The notes under the pieces: model-generated
Seen by the model: only the letters and a program-made list of their open reading frames with translations
Database searches by the model: none
Told to the model about the DNA's origin: nothing
Shown here: one piece after another, positions 6,923 to 14,358 of the stretch
Layout: every line of letters starts with the position of its first letter
Numbering within the stretch: the first letter of the stretch is position 1
Position numbers and translations under genes: made by a program
Source: Micromonosporaceae bacterium
GTDB lineage: Bacteria; Actinomycetota; Actinomycetes; Mycobacteriales; Micromonosporaceae
Reading direction: 5' to 3'
NCBI GenBank assembly: GCA_003543035.1
Contig: DPJL01000064.1
Location: 6,627-36,019 of the forward strand
Length of the DNA: 29,393 nucleotides

Positions 6923-7891
6923 CTACCCGGCAATGCCCAGCAAAGCGGCTTGCAGCCCCGCCTGGTACCGGGTTTGCACCCCGAGCAGATTCATTACTCT
7001 CTGCCACCGCCGCTCAACAGTGCGTTGCCCGACACCTAGCCGTCGAGCGATCGCTTCGTCAGTCAGCCCGGTAGCGGCGAGAACGAGCAGCATCTCATCC
7101 TGGGCAGTCAGTCCAGTGGGCGGCTGTACGGCGCCGGCGTGCCATAGCGGGGTTGCGTTGTCCCACAACGCATCAAACAGCGCGATGAGTCCGTTGAGGA
7201 GCGCCGACTGGTTCAGCACGAGGACTTCTTGTTCAGGCGGACATCCGAATGGGGCCAGGCACATGGAGCGGTCGGTGATCACGAGTTTGAGTGGGACCTC
7301 AACCAGCATTCTGACTTGTGCTCCGTGCATGGCAAGTTCCCTGGCAGCGGTCAGCCTGTCGGCGGTGTCGAGCGAGGACTGGTCGTAGATGACTCGGTAG
7401 GTGATGCCGCGAAGCATCTGCTCCTGCTGAATCTGTTGCTGCCGTTCGCCTGGGCCGGCGACCAACGGCGGGTCAACGATTAGGACCTCGCGGCGGGCAG
7501 CCTGTTGCGCATGCAAGACGCGTTGGGCGATGGCTTCACAGTCGCGAATCACGGTGCCGGCGCAGTTGTGGCCAAACGCGGCGCGGAACTCATCGGCGAG
7601 CCGGGCGGCGTCCATCCGGGCGCGTTCAATCTCCACTTGCCGTTGCAGGACAAGGACTTCAGCCGCGAAGTCCGGAGCGGCCGGCGCATAGCGCACAGGC
7701 CGGTCGGATGAGCGCGTGAGCATGCCGAGCTGCTCCAGGGCGCGAAGATGCCGTCGTACCTTGCTGACCTGCCAGCCGCTGACCCGAGTCAGCTCAGTGA
7801 GTGTCGTGTTTGGATGCTGCAGAAGAGATCGGTACATCATCTCCTCAGCTGGTCCGACGCCGAGGGCCGCCAGTAACCCGTTGTCGCCCAT
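6923..7891 (-). CDS. TrmB-type/LuxR-type transcriptional regulator
   Basis: The start at ATG 7891-7889 is chosen because CACAGGTGTAC provides a ribosome-binding site; the longer frame upstream is a shadow. The protein is 322 aa. Residues 1-75 form a winged helix of TrmB type (ELTRVSGWQVSKVRRHLRAL, EQLGMLTRS). The middle (about 80-240) is helical and then alpha/beta (VLIVDPPLVAGPGERQ, VEVPLKLVITDRSMCLAP), like the PLD-fold sensor part of TrmB-like proteins. The last 60 residues are a LuxR/GerE helix-turn-helix (LTDEAIARRLGVGQRTVERR). Two DNA-binding heads on one chain are typical of actinomycete regulators of this class. It lies 70 bases downstream of the small secreted protein on the same strand, so the two may be co-transcribed. 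Confidence 0.87.
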   Translation of the reverse strand: MGDNGLLAALGVGPAEEMMYRSLLQHPNTTLTELTRVSGWQVSKVRRHLRALEQLGMLTRSSDRPVRYAPAAPDFAAEVLVLQRQVEIERARMDAARLADEFRAAFGHNCAGTVIRDCEAIAQRVLHAQQAARREVLIVDPPLVAGPGERQQQIQQEQMLRGITYRVIYDQSSLDTADRLTAARELAMHGAQVRMLVEVPLKLVITDRSMCLAPFGCPPEQEVLVLNQSALLNGLIALFDALWDNATPLWHAGAVQPPTGLTAQDEMLLVLAATGLTDEAIARRLGVGQRTVERRWQRVMNLLGVQTRYQAGLQAALLGIAG

Positions 7892-7961
7892 GTACACCTG
7901 TGCTTCCCCGGCTGCCCGAGGACCGGAGTCGCAGCCCCGGTCCCCAGGCCCCCACCGCGCG

Positions 7962-8309
7962 CTAGCCTCTGTCCGGCACCGGAACCGTGCACAAAGCGAT
8001 CGTGTTGGCGAAAGCGAGGTGCTGGTCCTCGGCGACCTCCTGGCTGTGGACCTCGGTGGACTTGTCGACACAGGTGGCGCCGGTCTGCTCTTCGAAGGCC
8101 GCCTTGTCGGCCGCTGCCTTGGCTACGGCCGCGGCCTCAGCGGCGTCCTTGGTTTCGTCCACGGCAGCGCCCTGGAACGACAGCGTTATCTCGAAGGACG
8201 GCGGCGGCTCGGGCGGCGGGCTCTGGCCCAGGGCGGTCGCTCCGAAGAGCGAGATCGTCAGGGCCACCACGCCGGCAGCCACGACGCCACGAGCCGTGTA
8301 GTTTCTCAT
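7962..8309 (-). CDS. Small secreted protein of unknown function
   Basis: The 115-residue protein is preceded by a strong AAAGGAG site 8 bases before ATG 8309. Residues 1-28 are a Sec signal peptide (basic MRNYTARG, hydrophobic core VVAAGVVALTISLFG, ATALGQ with likely cleavage after ALG). The mature part opens with a Pro-rich stretch (SPPPEPPPS), then an amphipathic Ala/Lys/Glu helix (DAAEAAAVAKAAADKAAFEE), and ends with two Cys (TGATC, IALC) that may form a disulfide. No homologous family is recognised. The upstream region carries a 24-bp near-perfect palindrome at 8328-8351, so its expression is probably tightly controlled. The regulator gene downstream on the same strand is the obvious candidate partner. 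Confidence 0.8.
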   Translation of the reverse strand: MRNYTARGVVAAGVVALTISLFGATALGQSPPPEPPPSFEITLSFQGAAVDETKDAAEAAAVAKAAADKAAFEEQTGATCVDKSTEVHSQEVAEDQHLAFANTIALCTVPVPDRG

Positions 8310-8327
8310 GGCGCACTCCTTTCATGA

Positions 8328-8351
8328 GATCGGACAGTTAACTTTCCGATC
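8328..8351. promoter_or_regulatory. 24-bp near-perfect palindrome (candidate operator)
   Basis: The half-sites are GATCGGACAGTT (8328-8339) and AACTTTCCGATC (8340-8351). They are reverse complements except at one position, and the centre AGTTAACT is itself perfect. The palindrome starts 19 bases upstream of the minus-strand secreted-protein gene and also lies between it and the plus-strand SARP gene. Length and symmetry fit a dimeric repressor site. Which of the neighbouring regulators binds it is not visible. Confidence 0.55.
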
Positions 8352-8396
8352 AGTTATATGGACGGAGCCAAATGTCCCATCTGCCTGTGGAGAGTC

Positions 8397-8426
8397 GATT
8401 CAGGATTGATTCAGGCTGCTTGAATC
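8397..8426 (+). promoter_or_regulatory. 11-bp-phased direct repeats upstream of the SARP gene
   Basis: GATTCAGG occurs at 8397-8404 and 8408-8415, exactly 11 bp apart, and the inverted half GAATC follows at 8422-8426. SARP regulators bind direct heptamer-like repeats phased at 11 or 22 bp (family knowledge). The repeats end 40 bases upstream of the SARP start at 8455, so they could be an autoregulatory site. This fits by spacing only; the binding protein is inferred. Confidence 0.5.
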
Positions 8427-8454
8427 CAGCCCATAACGTGATAGACATACCTCT

Positions 8455-11247
8455 ATGCTGGAGGAAGGTCCAAATGGGCTGCTGTTTCAGACTCTGGGGC
8501 CGCTGCAGATGACCCGAGGTGGTCACGAAGTCGCCATCGGTCCGGGCAAGCAACGCGCTGTGCTCGCGGTGCTCTTGTTGCAGGCGGGCAGGCCCATTCC
8601 ACGCGACGAAATAGTTGCCGGTGTCTGGGGCGAGCACGCCCCGATCAGCGCCGGAAACCTTGTGGCCACCTACATCGCGGGCCTCCGACGAGCCCTGCTG
8701 CCGGCCAACCCGTTGGTTTCATTTTCCGGCGGGTACCTGTTAAGAGCCGAGCCTGAGCAGATCGATCTGCGACTGTTCGAGGCGGAGTTGGCGTCCGCGA
8801 GCCAGGCCCGTGGCCGGGGCGATCTGGACCAGAGCGCCCGAATGCTAAGCGCCGCGCTCGATCGGTGGCGAGGACAGCCGCTTGACGGAGTTCCTGGCCC
8901 GCACGCGGAGCAGGCGCGTGCACGCCTGGCCGAGTGTCGCTTGGCGGCCATGGTGCAGCGGATCGAAGTGGAGCTGGCCCGAGGCCGTCATGCGGATTGT
9001 GTCGACGAGCTTTCGCGCCTCGTGGCCGCGCATCCATTGCGCGAACCCTTGTACGGCCTACTGATGCTGGCGCTCTACCGCTCCGGCAGGCAGGCCGAGG
9101 CGCTGATGGTGTTTCATGACGCGCGGCGCAAACTCGCCGACGAGTTGGGCATCGAGCCGTGTGCGTCGTTGCGCGACTTGTTTCAACGGATCATCACGGA
9201 CGATGGTCCCGAAATGCCATCCTCTGATGTGTATGCGCTCGGCGCCCGCAAACCTCGGCAGTTGCCGCCGGATCTACCGGACTTCGCCGGCCGGGAAGTA
9301 GAGCTGGACCAACTGACCAAACACCTTGCGGCTGTGACGACTACGGCGTTTTGCGTCATAGTCGGTGCGGGCGGCATCGGCAAGACTGCGTTGGCGATCC
9401 ACGCGGCACACCTGGTGGCGGAAAGGTTTCCCGATGGCCAGCTCTATCTCGATCTCCGTGGTACCGGGCAACAACCGCTGACTCCCACCGAGATTCTGAC
9501 CCGGCTACTGACCGATCTGGGCGCATCTCATCAGCAGGTGACCGACGCCGAACAACTGGCCGCCCTGCTCCGAACATGCTTGAGTGGCAAGCGAATTCTG
9601 CTGGTCCTCAACGATGCGGCAGATGCCACCCAGATACGCCTCGCGCTTCCTGGAAGTGCTGGTTCCGCCGTGCTGATCACGAGCCGTGTCGCGACTGCTG
9701 GACCACCCGGCAGTCAGGTGATCCACCTTTCGCGGCTCGATGACGAGGCTGCGCGGTCGATGCTCGTGTCCATTGTGGGCAGATGTCGCGCGGATGCAGA
9801 ACCCGAAGCGCTGCAACAGATAGTCGGCTTCTGCGATGCTCACCCGTTGGCGCTCCGAGTGGCCGGGATGAAGCTCACGAGCCGGCCATCGTGGACGCTT
9901 GCAGGATTCGCGGAACGCATGTCCGACGAGGGCTACCGGCTCGACACATTGGGCCTACGTACCGCATTTCGAGCCAGCTATGAGACGTTGCCCGGCTCGG
10001 ACGGATCCCCGTCGGCCGCGGCCCGGGTATTCCGGTTACTCGGCAGCCTGCCCGGCAATGAGATCAGCCTGCATACCGCCGCTGCGTTGCTGGACGTTCC
10101 GGTCCGCCAGGCTGAGCAGGCTCTGGAACTGTTGGTGGATACCCATCTTGTGCAGGCGGAGTCGATCGGCCGGTACCGGTTCGGCGATCTGCTCCAGCTC
10201 TACGCACGCGAGCAGGCGCACGGACAGGAACGGCCGACAGCCCTCGATGCGTTGCGTGATCGGGCTCTGGACCACTATTGCGCCGTCGTCCGCGAAGCCG
10301 ACCTTCTCATGCGTCCAGGCCGGGTCCGGCAGTCGTCGCGCGATGGACGAGGAGCGGCCGGCATCTCGTTTCGTGACAAGGCGGATGCGGTGCAGTGGTG
10401 TGAAGCCGAACGCGCGAGCATTGTCGCTGTTGCTGTGGACGCAGCCCGGTACACCCGAACAGATTCTTCAAGGCTTGCTGGACTCCTGACTGAGTTGCGC
10501 ACGTTCCTGCATTTCCGCGGACATTGGCAGAATTGGCAGACGTTGGCAGAGCTGACCATCCAAGTGGGACGCAAGAGTGGGGATCGGTATGCCGAAGCGG
10601 TGGGCCGGATGGAGCTTGGCACCAATGCGACGACGCGCAATCAGATCGACGTCGCGGTGACGCATCTCGACGAGAGTATCGAAGTATTCCAGGAGATCGG
10701 CGATGAGCTTGGTGAGCGCCGGGCTCTGAACAACCTTGGCATGGTTCACAATCGCCGCGGCCGGCATGCTGAGGCGGCGAGCGTTTTACTGCGGTGCCTT
10801 GAATTGCAACGGGCCGGCAGCGACCGCGATGGTGAGTTCATCGCGTTGGGAAACCTCGCGCTTACGTATGTTGGACAGGGTGATTACGAGCGCGGACAGA
10901 TGTTCAGCGAACAGTGTCTGCGTTTGCACGACAAGGAAACGTCGAACCTGAACATCGCCTCGATTGCGTTCAGCGCATTGGGGACGGTTCACTCCAAGAC
11001 CGGTCGGCATGCTGAGGCGCTTCAGGCGATGAACGTCGCGCTTGAGCTCGCGAGGGCGGAGCACAACCGGCATCGGGAGGCCTACGCGCTGACCGATCTC
11101 GGCTCGGCAATGTGCGCGGCCGGGGATACGAAAGGCGCTATCGAGCCGCTTGACTCGGCGTTGATGCTCCGTCGGGAGCTGGGCGACGAGTACGGCGAGG
11201 AGGCCGTTCATCAGCTACTCGGTAAAGTTCAACGGGGCGTGCATTAA
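8455..11247 (+). CDS. AfsR/SARP-family transcriptional regulator with NB-ARC and TPR domains
   Basis: This is a 930-residue multidomain regulator. Residues about 10-95 are an OmpR/PhoB-type winged helix (LGPLQMTRGG...RAVLAVLLLQAGRPIPRDEI...YIAGLRRAL). Residues about 100-245 are the bacterial transcriptional activation domain (RLFEAELASA...PLREPLYGLLMLALYRSGRQAEAL). An NB-ARC NTPase follows with P-loop VGAGGIGKT (303-311) and a Walker B-like LLVLND at about 381-386. TPR repeats fill about 690-925 (ALNNLGMVHNRRGRHAEA, ALGNLALTYVGQGDYERG, ALTDLGSAMCAAGDTKGA). This layout matches AfsR-type pathway activators. The start has no clear Shine-Dalgarno upstream; a GGAGGAAGG lies just inside the gene, so the true start could differ slightly or be leaderless. 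A VOC protein begins two bases after its stop. Phased repeats upstream suggest autoregulation. Confidence 0.94.
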   Translation: MLEEGPNGLLFQTLGPLQMTRGGHEVAIGPGKQRAVLAVLLLQAGRPIPRDEIVAGVWGEHAPISAGNLVATYIAGLRRALLPANPLVSFSGGYLLRAEPEQIDLRLFEAELASASQARGRGDLDQSARMLSAALDRWRGQPLDGVPGPHAEQARARLAECRLAAMVQRIEVELARGRHADCVDELSRLVAAHPLREPLYGLLMLALYRSGRQAEALMVFHDARRKLADELGIEPCASLRDLFQRIITDDGPEMPSSDVYALGARKPRQLPPDLPDFAGREVELDQLTKHLAAVTTTAFCVIVGAGGIGKTALAIHAAHLVAERFPDGQLYLDLRGTGQQPLTPTEILTRLLTDLGASHQQVTDAEQLAALLRTCLSGKRILLVLNDAADATQIRLALPGSAGSAVLITSRVATAGPPGSQVIHLSRLDDEAARSMLVSIVGRCRADAEPEALQQIVGFCDAHPLALRVAGMKLTSRPSWTLAGFAERMSDEGYRLDTLGLRTAFRASYETLPGSDGSPSAAARVFRLLGSLPGNEISLHTAAALLDVPVRQAEQALELLVDTHLVQAESIGRYRFGDLLQLYAREQAHGQERPTALDALRDRALDHYCAVVREADLLMRPGRVRQSSRDGRGAAGISFRDKADAVQWCEAERASIVAVAVDAARYTRTDSSRLAGLLTELRTFLHFRGHWQNWQTLAELTIQVGRKSGDRYAEAVGRMELGTNATTRNQIDVAVTHLDESIEVFQEIGDELGERRALNNLGMVHNRRGRHAEAASVLLRCLELQRAGSDRDGEFIALGNLALTYVGQGDYERGQMFSEQCLRLHDKETSNLNIASIAFSALGTVHSKTGRHAEALQAMNVALELARAEHNRHREAYALTDLGSAMCAAGDTKGAIEPLDSALMLRRELGDEYGEEAVHQLLGKVQRGVH

Positions 11248-11248
11248 G

Positions 11249-11659
11249 GTGACGACCGTGTCGACCTTCTCCGGGATCCACCACATCGCGCTGAATGTGC
11301 GCGACCTTGAGGCCTCTGTGCGTTGGTATAGCGAGGTTCTAGACTTCTCGCCGCTGTTCCCGTGGGACACCGACGACTTTGATCGGCGCCTCATGCGCCA
11401 CCCCAGCGGAGTCATCATCGGGCTGACGAAGCACAAGCACCCCGATGCCGACGCGGACTTCAATGAACGCCGGCCCGGGCTCGACCACTTGGCGTTCACC
11501 GTCGCCACGCAGGTCGATCTCGAGGCATGGGTCGCTCGCCTGACGGACGCCGGCGTCACGCACTCCGGGATCCAGGTCACGCCGAAGACTGGGTTCACAC
11601 TGATTGCTTTCCGTGACCCCAACAACATCCAGCTAGAGCTGTACCTCGACCAGCGGTAG
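11249..11659 (+). CDS. VOC-superfamily (glyoxalase/bleomycin-resistance fold) protein
   Basis: GTG 11249 follows the SARP stop directly (TAAGGTG), so translation is probably coupled; GTG 11258 is a possible later start. The 136-residue protein has two beta-alpha-beta-beta-beta modules: GIHHIALNVRDLEASVRWYSEVL (start of module 1) and GLDHLAFTVATQVDLEAWVARL (start of module 2). Typical metal-ligand positions are present: His near residue 11, His in GLDHLAF, and Glu in NIQLELYL at the end. The family includes glyoxalases, dioxygenases and drug-binding proteins. The substrate cannot be read from the sequence. Coupling to a SARP gene suggests a role in the same regulon, perhaps resistance or metabolite modification. 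Confidence 0.9.
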   Translation: MTTVSTFSGIHHIALNVRDLEASVRWYSEVLDFSPLFPWDTDDFDRRLMRHPSGVIIGLTKHKHPDADADFNERRPGLDHLAFTVATQVDLEAWVARLTDAGVTHSGIQVTPKTGFTLIAFRDPNNIQLELYLDQR

Positions 11660-11688
11660 CCGCCGACGCCGGTATCCCGTAGAGAGCT

Positions 11689-14223
11689 CTAGTGCAGAGT
11701 TGCGGTGAAGGTGCGGCCGTGGGCGTGACGCGTTGTGTATTCGATCAGTGTGCCGCCTGGGATCGGGTAGACGCGGACACCGTCGTCGGCTGATTGCACT
11801 CTCATCGGCCGGCCGCGGACGATTACCCAGATCCTGTCGCGCTGCATGGTCGGGTCCGACAGGGCGACCGAGATCGTGTGGTCGCTGGCCGTGCGCATGA
11901 TTACGGATGCCGGGCCGTGGATCCAGAGCCGCTCGGCGTGGTGAACACCTTCCGCGAAAACGTTGGCAGCAATAAGGTTCAGTCCGCTGTGCTTGATGGC
12001 CTGAATCCGCGTCGTGTTCGCCAGCACGGAAATCGGCCCACTGCCATAGGAGCGAAGTTGTTGCTCTGTAGCGTTCGGGACGAGCGCGTAAGCCATCGAG
12101 GCGAGCGGCGCTCCTGCCGCTTGATCGATGGAGAGGGAGAAGACCTGCTTACTCATGGCGGTGTCGGGATTGGACACTCGAACAACGCGGCGGCTGCGAG
12201 TTACCTGGGCGAGCGAGACAGTCGCCTGCTGCTCGTCGAGAAGTACATACCCGACCGCGGTTTGCTGGGTGCCATTGGCATAGCGCAACCAGGCCAGGCG
12301 GGCGGGGCCGAATCCAGACCAGGGCGTGCCATCTCGAAGTTCTCCGGTGAGAACCACGGCGTCGGACGGGCCGGCGATCCGGCTGTCGACTGTGGTCGTT
12401 ACCGCACGCCCCGCCGAGTCGCCCACACCTGCGGCAAGGACGACTATCTCGTCGTCGAGCATGAACCAGGACTTGGTCGCGTCGGCGTTGCGGTAGACGA
12501 CGAAGTCGTCGGGGAGGCTCCCGGCCTGCTTCGCGGCATAGGCGGCATCGCTGGCTTGGACGAGACCTACAGCACCGCACGCGCCGAGGACCGCTCCACC
12601 GGAGAATCCGTTGGTGCCACGAGGAAAGTAGACGTAGGTGTTCTGCGACTCGGAGGACGACGTGAACCCCAGCGGTGGATTGTCGTACCACAGGGTGCCG
12701 TAGAGCTCCGGTATCGTACGCCGGGTCTCGACTGGCGCGGTCACACCAGCTAGGCGGTAGGGCGAGACGGTCGTGTAGTAGTCGACGCCGTAGGCCTGCG
12801 TCTGATCCTGGCCGGTGAGGTAAAGATAGTGCGCGCCGTCGCCTTGGAACCACGGCATGAGGTTCTCGCCGCTCATGTACTCGTACTTGCTGATCCTGTT
12901 GGAGCTGCGTGCCAGAGCGAAGGCATAGCCAGGTCGCCGGTGGACGGTCTTGTCCATGGCGTTGAAAGCGACATTGCGTTCAGCCGGGTTGAGGTCCTCT
13001 GCCGGGGCCGACGAGTCGGCGAGAATGTCCGCGTAGCGGGCGATGCTGACAGGGGAGACAAAACTCGTGGGGTTGAGCAGGGCCTTCGAGGTCTGTCGCA
13101 CATACTTGACGTATCCCTTGAGCGTCAAGGCATCCGGGCCGGTCGCATATCCGGACAGGTCCACGATCGCCTCGACAACGATGGCGACGTCGGCGTATCC
13201 CGTCGTAGTCCGGGAGACCGCCCGCCCTTTGACGATCTCCATCATCCAGCCCTCGAAAATCACTGGGGCGAAGCCGTTGACCACCCAGCCCTGGACGACG
13301 CCAACAAGATGGCCGCCCTGAGCGTAGCTCGTCCCATCGAGGATCTTGATAGTCTGAACGACACGGGTGAGCAAACCCTTGCCATACGAACCGGTGTAGG
13401 CAACGGAAGCGTGCTGGATGAACGAACCGTCGGAGTAGTAGCCATCGGTTACCCCGTGCTGCAGATCGTATGGATCGATCGTGGCGAAGACGGTTAGCTG
13501 ATCAGCGATCGCCTTGCTTAGGCGGGCGTCATCGCCGAGGGCGGCACCCTGAAGAATCCGGTTCGTGGTGATGTCAGCGAGGTTGGCACCGGTGTGGAAA
13601 CGCGAGTCCAGGTCGACATCGCCGTTCTTGCCGTTGCGCAGGTAGGCGTCCGTCGAGGCGACATAGGTGGCGCCGAGGCTGGGCTCGTATGCGGCGAGCT
13701 CGTCCTTAAGCAGGACAAGGGTTTTGCTCACGTGCGAGGAGATGCCGATCTCCCAGTTGAACCAGTTGCCGTAGTAACCCTTGGACTGATCTCCGTAGTA
13801 GTTCTCGTGGAGCCAGCGCAAGCCGTCTAAGACTCGTCTTTGGACGGTCACGTTGTCCCGGAAAGCGGAGCCAGGGCTGCGGGTCGCAAGGGCAATTTCA
13901 TAGAGGTACCGGAACGACGTTGTGAGATTAGGGTCGCTCGTGCCGAGTGGGAGACCCCTGAACAGTTCACCTTGCCCGGCATTGTCCAGCGCTGTGAGCC
14001 ATGTCCGGGCGTTCGCCTCGATCGAAGCCAGCTTCGCGGCGACCTCAGGACGGGCGTTGGATTCGGCTGTCCCGGCGAACATCGCGACAGTGTTCGCGAT
14101 CAGTAAGGCGTGATCGGCGGTCGACACAACCGTTGGCGCGGCTCGCGCTCGTAGCGGCTGCGCCACCGCGAGCAGGGCTGCTGCGGGGAGGATCGACAAC
14201 ACACCACGGCGCGAGATCTGCAC
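11689..14223 (-). CDS. Secreted polysaccharide lyase family 8 (hyaluronate/xanthan/chondroitin AC lyase type)
   Basis: The 844-residue enzyme starts at GTG 14223 with GGAGTG before it. The N-terminus is a twin-arginine signal (ISRRGVLS, hydrophobic core, LRARA then cleavage), so it is exported folded. The alpha/alpha-toroid follows with family-8 motifs: GNWFNWEIGIS (152-162), HTGANLADI with likely catalytic Asn214, and GSFIQHASVAYTGSYG with His271 and Tyr280. Their 9-residue spacing equals that of the His/Tyr pair known from streptococcal hyaluronate lyase. The C-terminal half is beta-rich, as in PL8. It cleaves uronic-acid polymers by beta-elimination outside the cell; whether the substrate is hyaluronan, chondroitin or xanthan is not decided. 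It is divergent from a glycosidase whose C-terminal domain is often found on xanthan lyases. Confidence 0.94.
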   Translation of the reverse strand: MQISRRGVLSILPAAALLAVAQPLRARAAPTVVSTADHALLIANTVAMFAGTAESNARPEVAAKLASIEANARTWLTALDNAGQGELFRGLPLGTSDPNLTTSFRYLYEIALATRSPGSAFRDNVTVQRRVLDGLRWLHENYYGDQSKGYYGNWFNWEIGISSHVSKTLVLLKDELAAYEPSLGATYVASTDAYLRNGKNGDVDLDSRFHTGANLADITTNRILQGAALGDDARLSKAIADQLTVFATIDPYDLQHGVTDGYYSDGSFIQHASVAYTGSYGKGLLTRVVQTIKILDGTSYAQGGHLVGVVQGWVVNGFAPVIFEGWMMEIVKGRAVSRTTTGYADVAIVVEAIVDLSGYATGPDALTLKGYVKYVRQTSKALLNPTSFVSPVSIARYADILADSSAPAEDLNPAERNVAFNAMDKTVHRRPGYAFALARSSNRISKYEYMSGENLMPWFQGDGAHYLYLTGQDQTQAYGVDYYTTVSPYRLAGVTAPVETRRTIPELYGTLWYDNPPLGFTSSSESQNTYVYFPRGTNGFSGGAVLGACGAVGLVQASDAAYAAKQAGSLPDDFVVYRNADATKSWFMLDDEIVVLAAGVGDSAGRAVTTTVDSRIAGPSDAVVLTGELRDGTPWSGFGPARLAWLRYANGTQQTAVGYVLLDEQQATVSLAQVTRSRRVVRVSNPDTAMSKQVFSLSIDQAAGAPLASMAYALVPNATEQQLRSYGSGPISVLANTTRIQAIKHSGLNLIAANVFAEGVHHAERLWIHGPASVIMRTASDHTISVALSDPTMQRDRIWVIVRGRPMRVQSADDGVRVYPIPGGTLIEYTTRHAHGRTFTATLH

Positions 14224-14358
14224 GGTTCACTCCAAACTTTGGGCGTCTTGGCCTTGCCGACACTACCGCCGCCGAAAATTCTTGCCAAGGAGCTATCGCA
14301 GAGCGACAATAATTTGCGCTTGGGATCCAACACATCCGATCTCGACAGGGGAGAAGCC
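14224..14358. promoter_or_regulatory. Divergent promoter region of the polysaccharide-degrading pair
   Basis: The 135 bases between the lyase and the glycosidase must hold both promoters. The A/T-rich patch ACAATAATTTGC near 14305-14316 is a plausible -10 area for the plus-strand gene. AGGGGAGAAGCC before ATG 14359 is its ribosome-binding site, and GGAGTG before 14223 serves the lyase. CTTGGC and GCCAAG arms flank much of the region but are far apart. I see no strong operator. Confidence 0.4.

Noticed and set aside
8327..8340. GAGATCGGACAG as possible adapter contamination
   Set aside because: It resembles the adapter start only over a few bases, diverges at once and forms half of a palindrome inside normal intergenic DNA.
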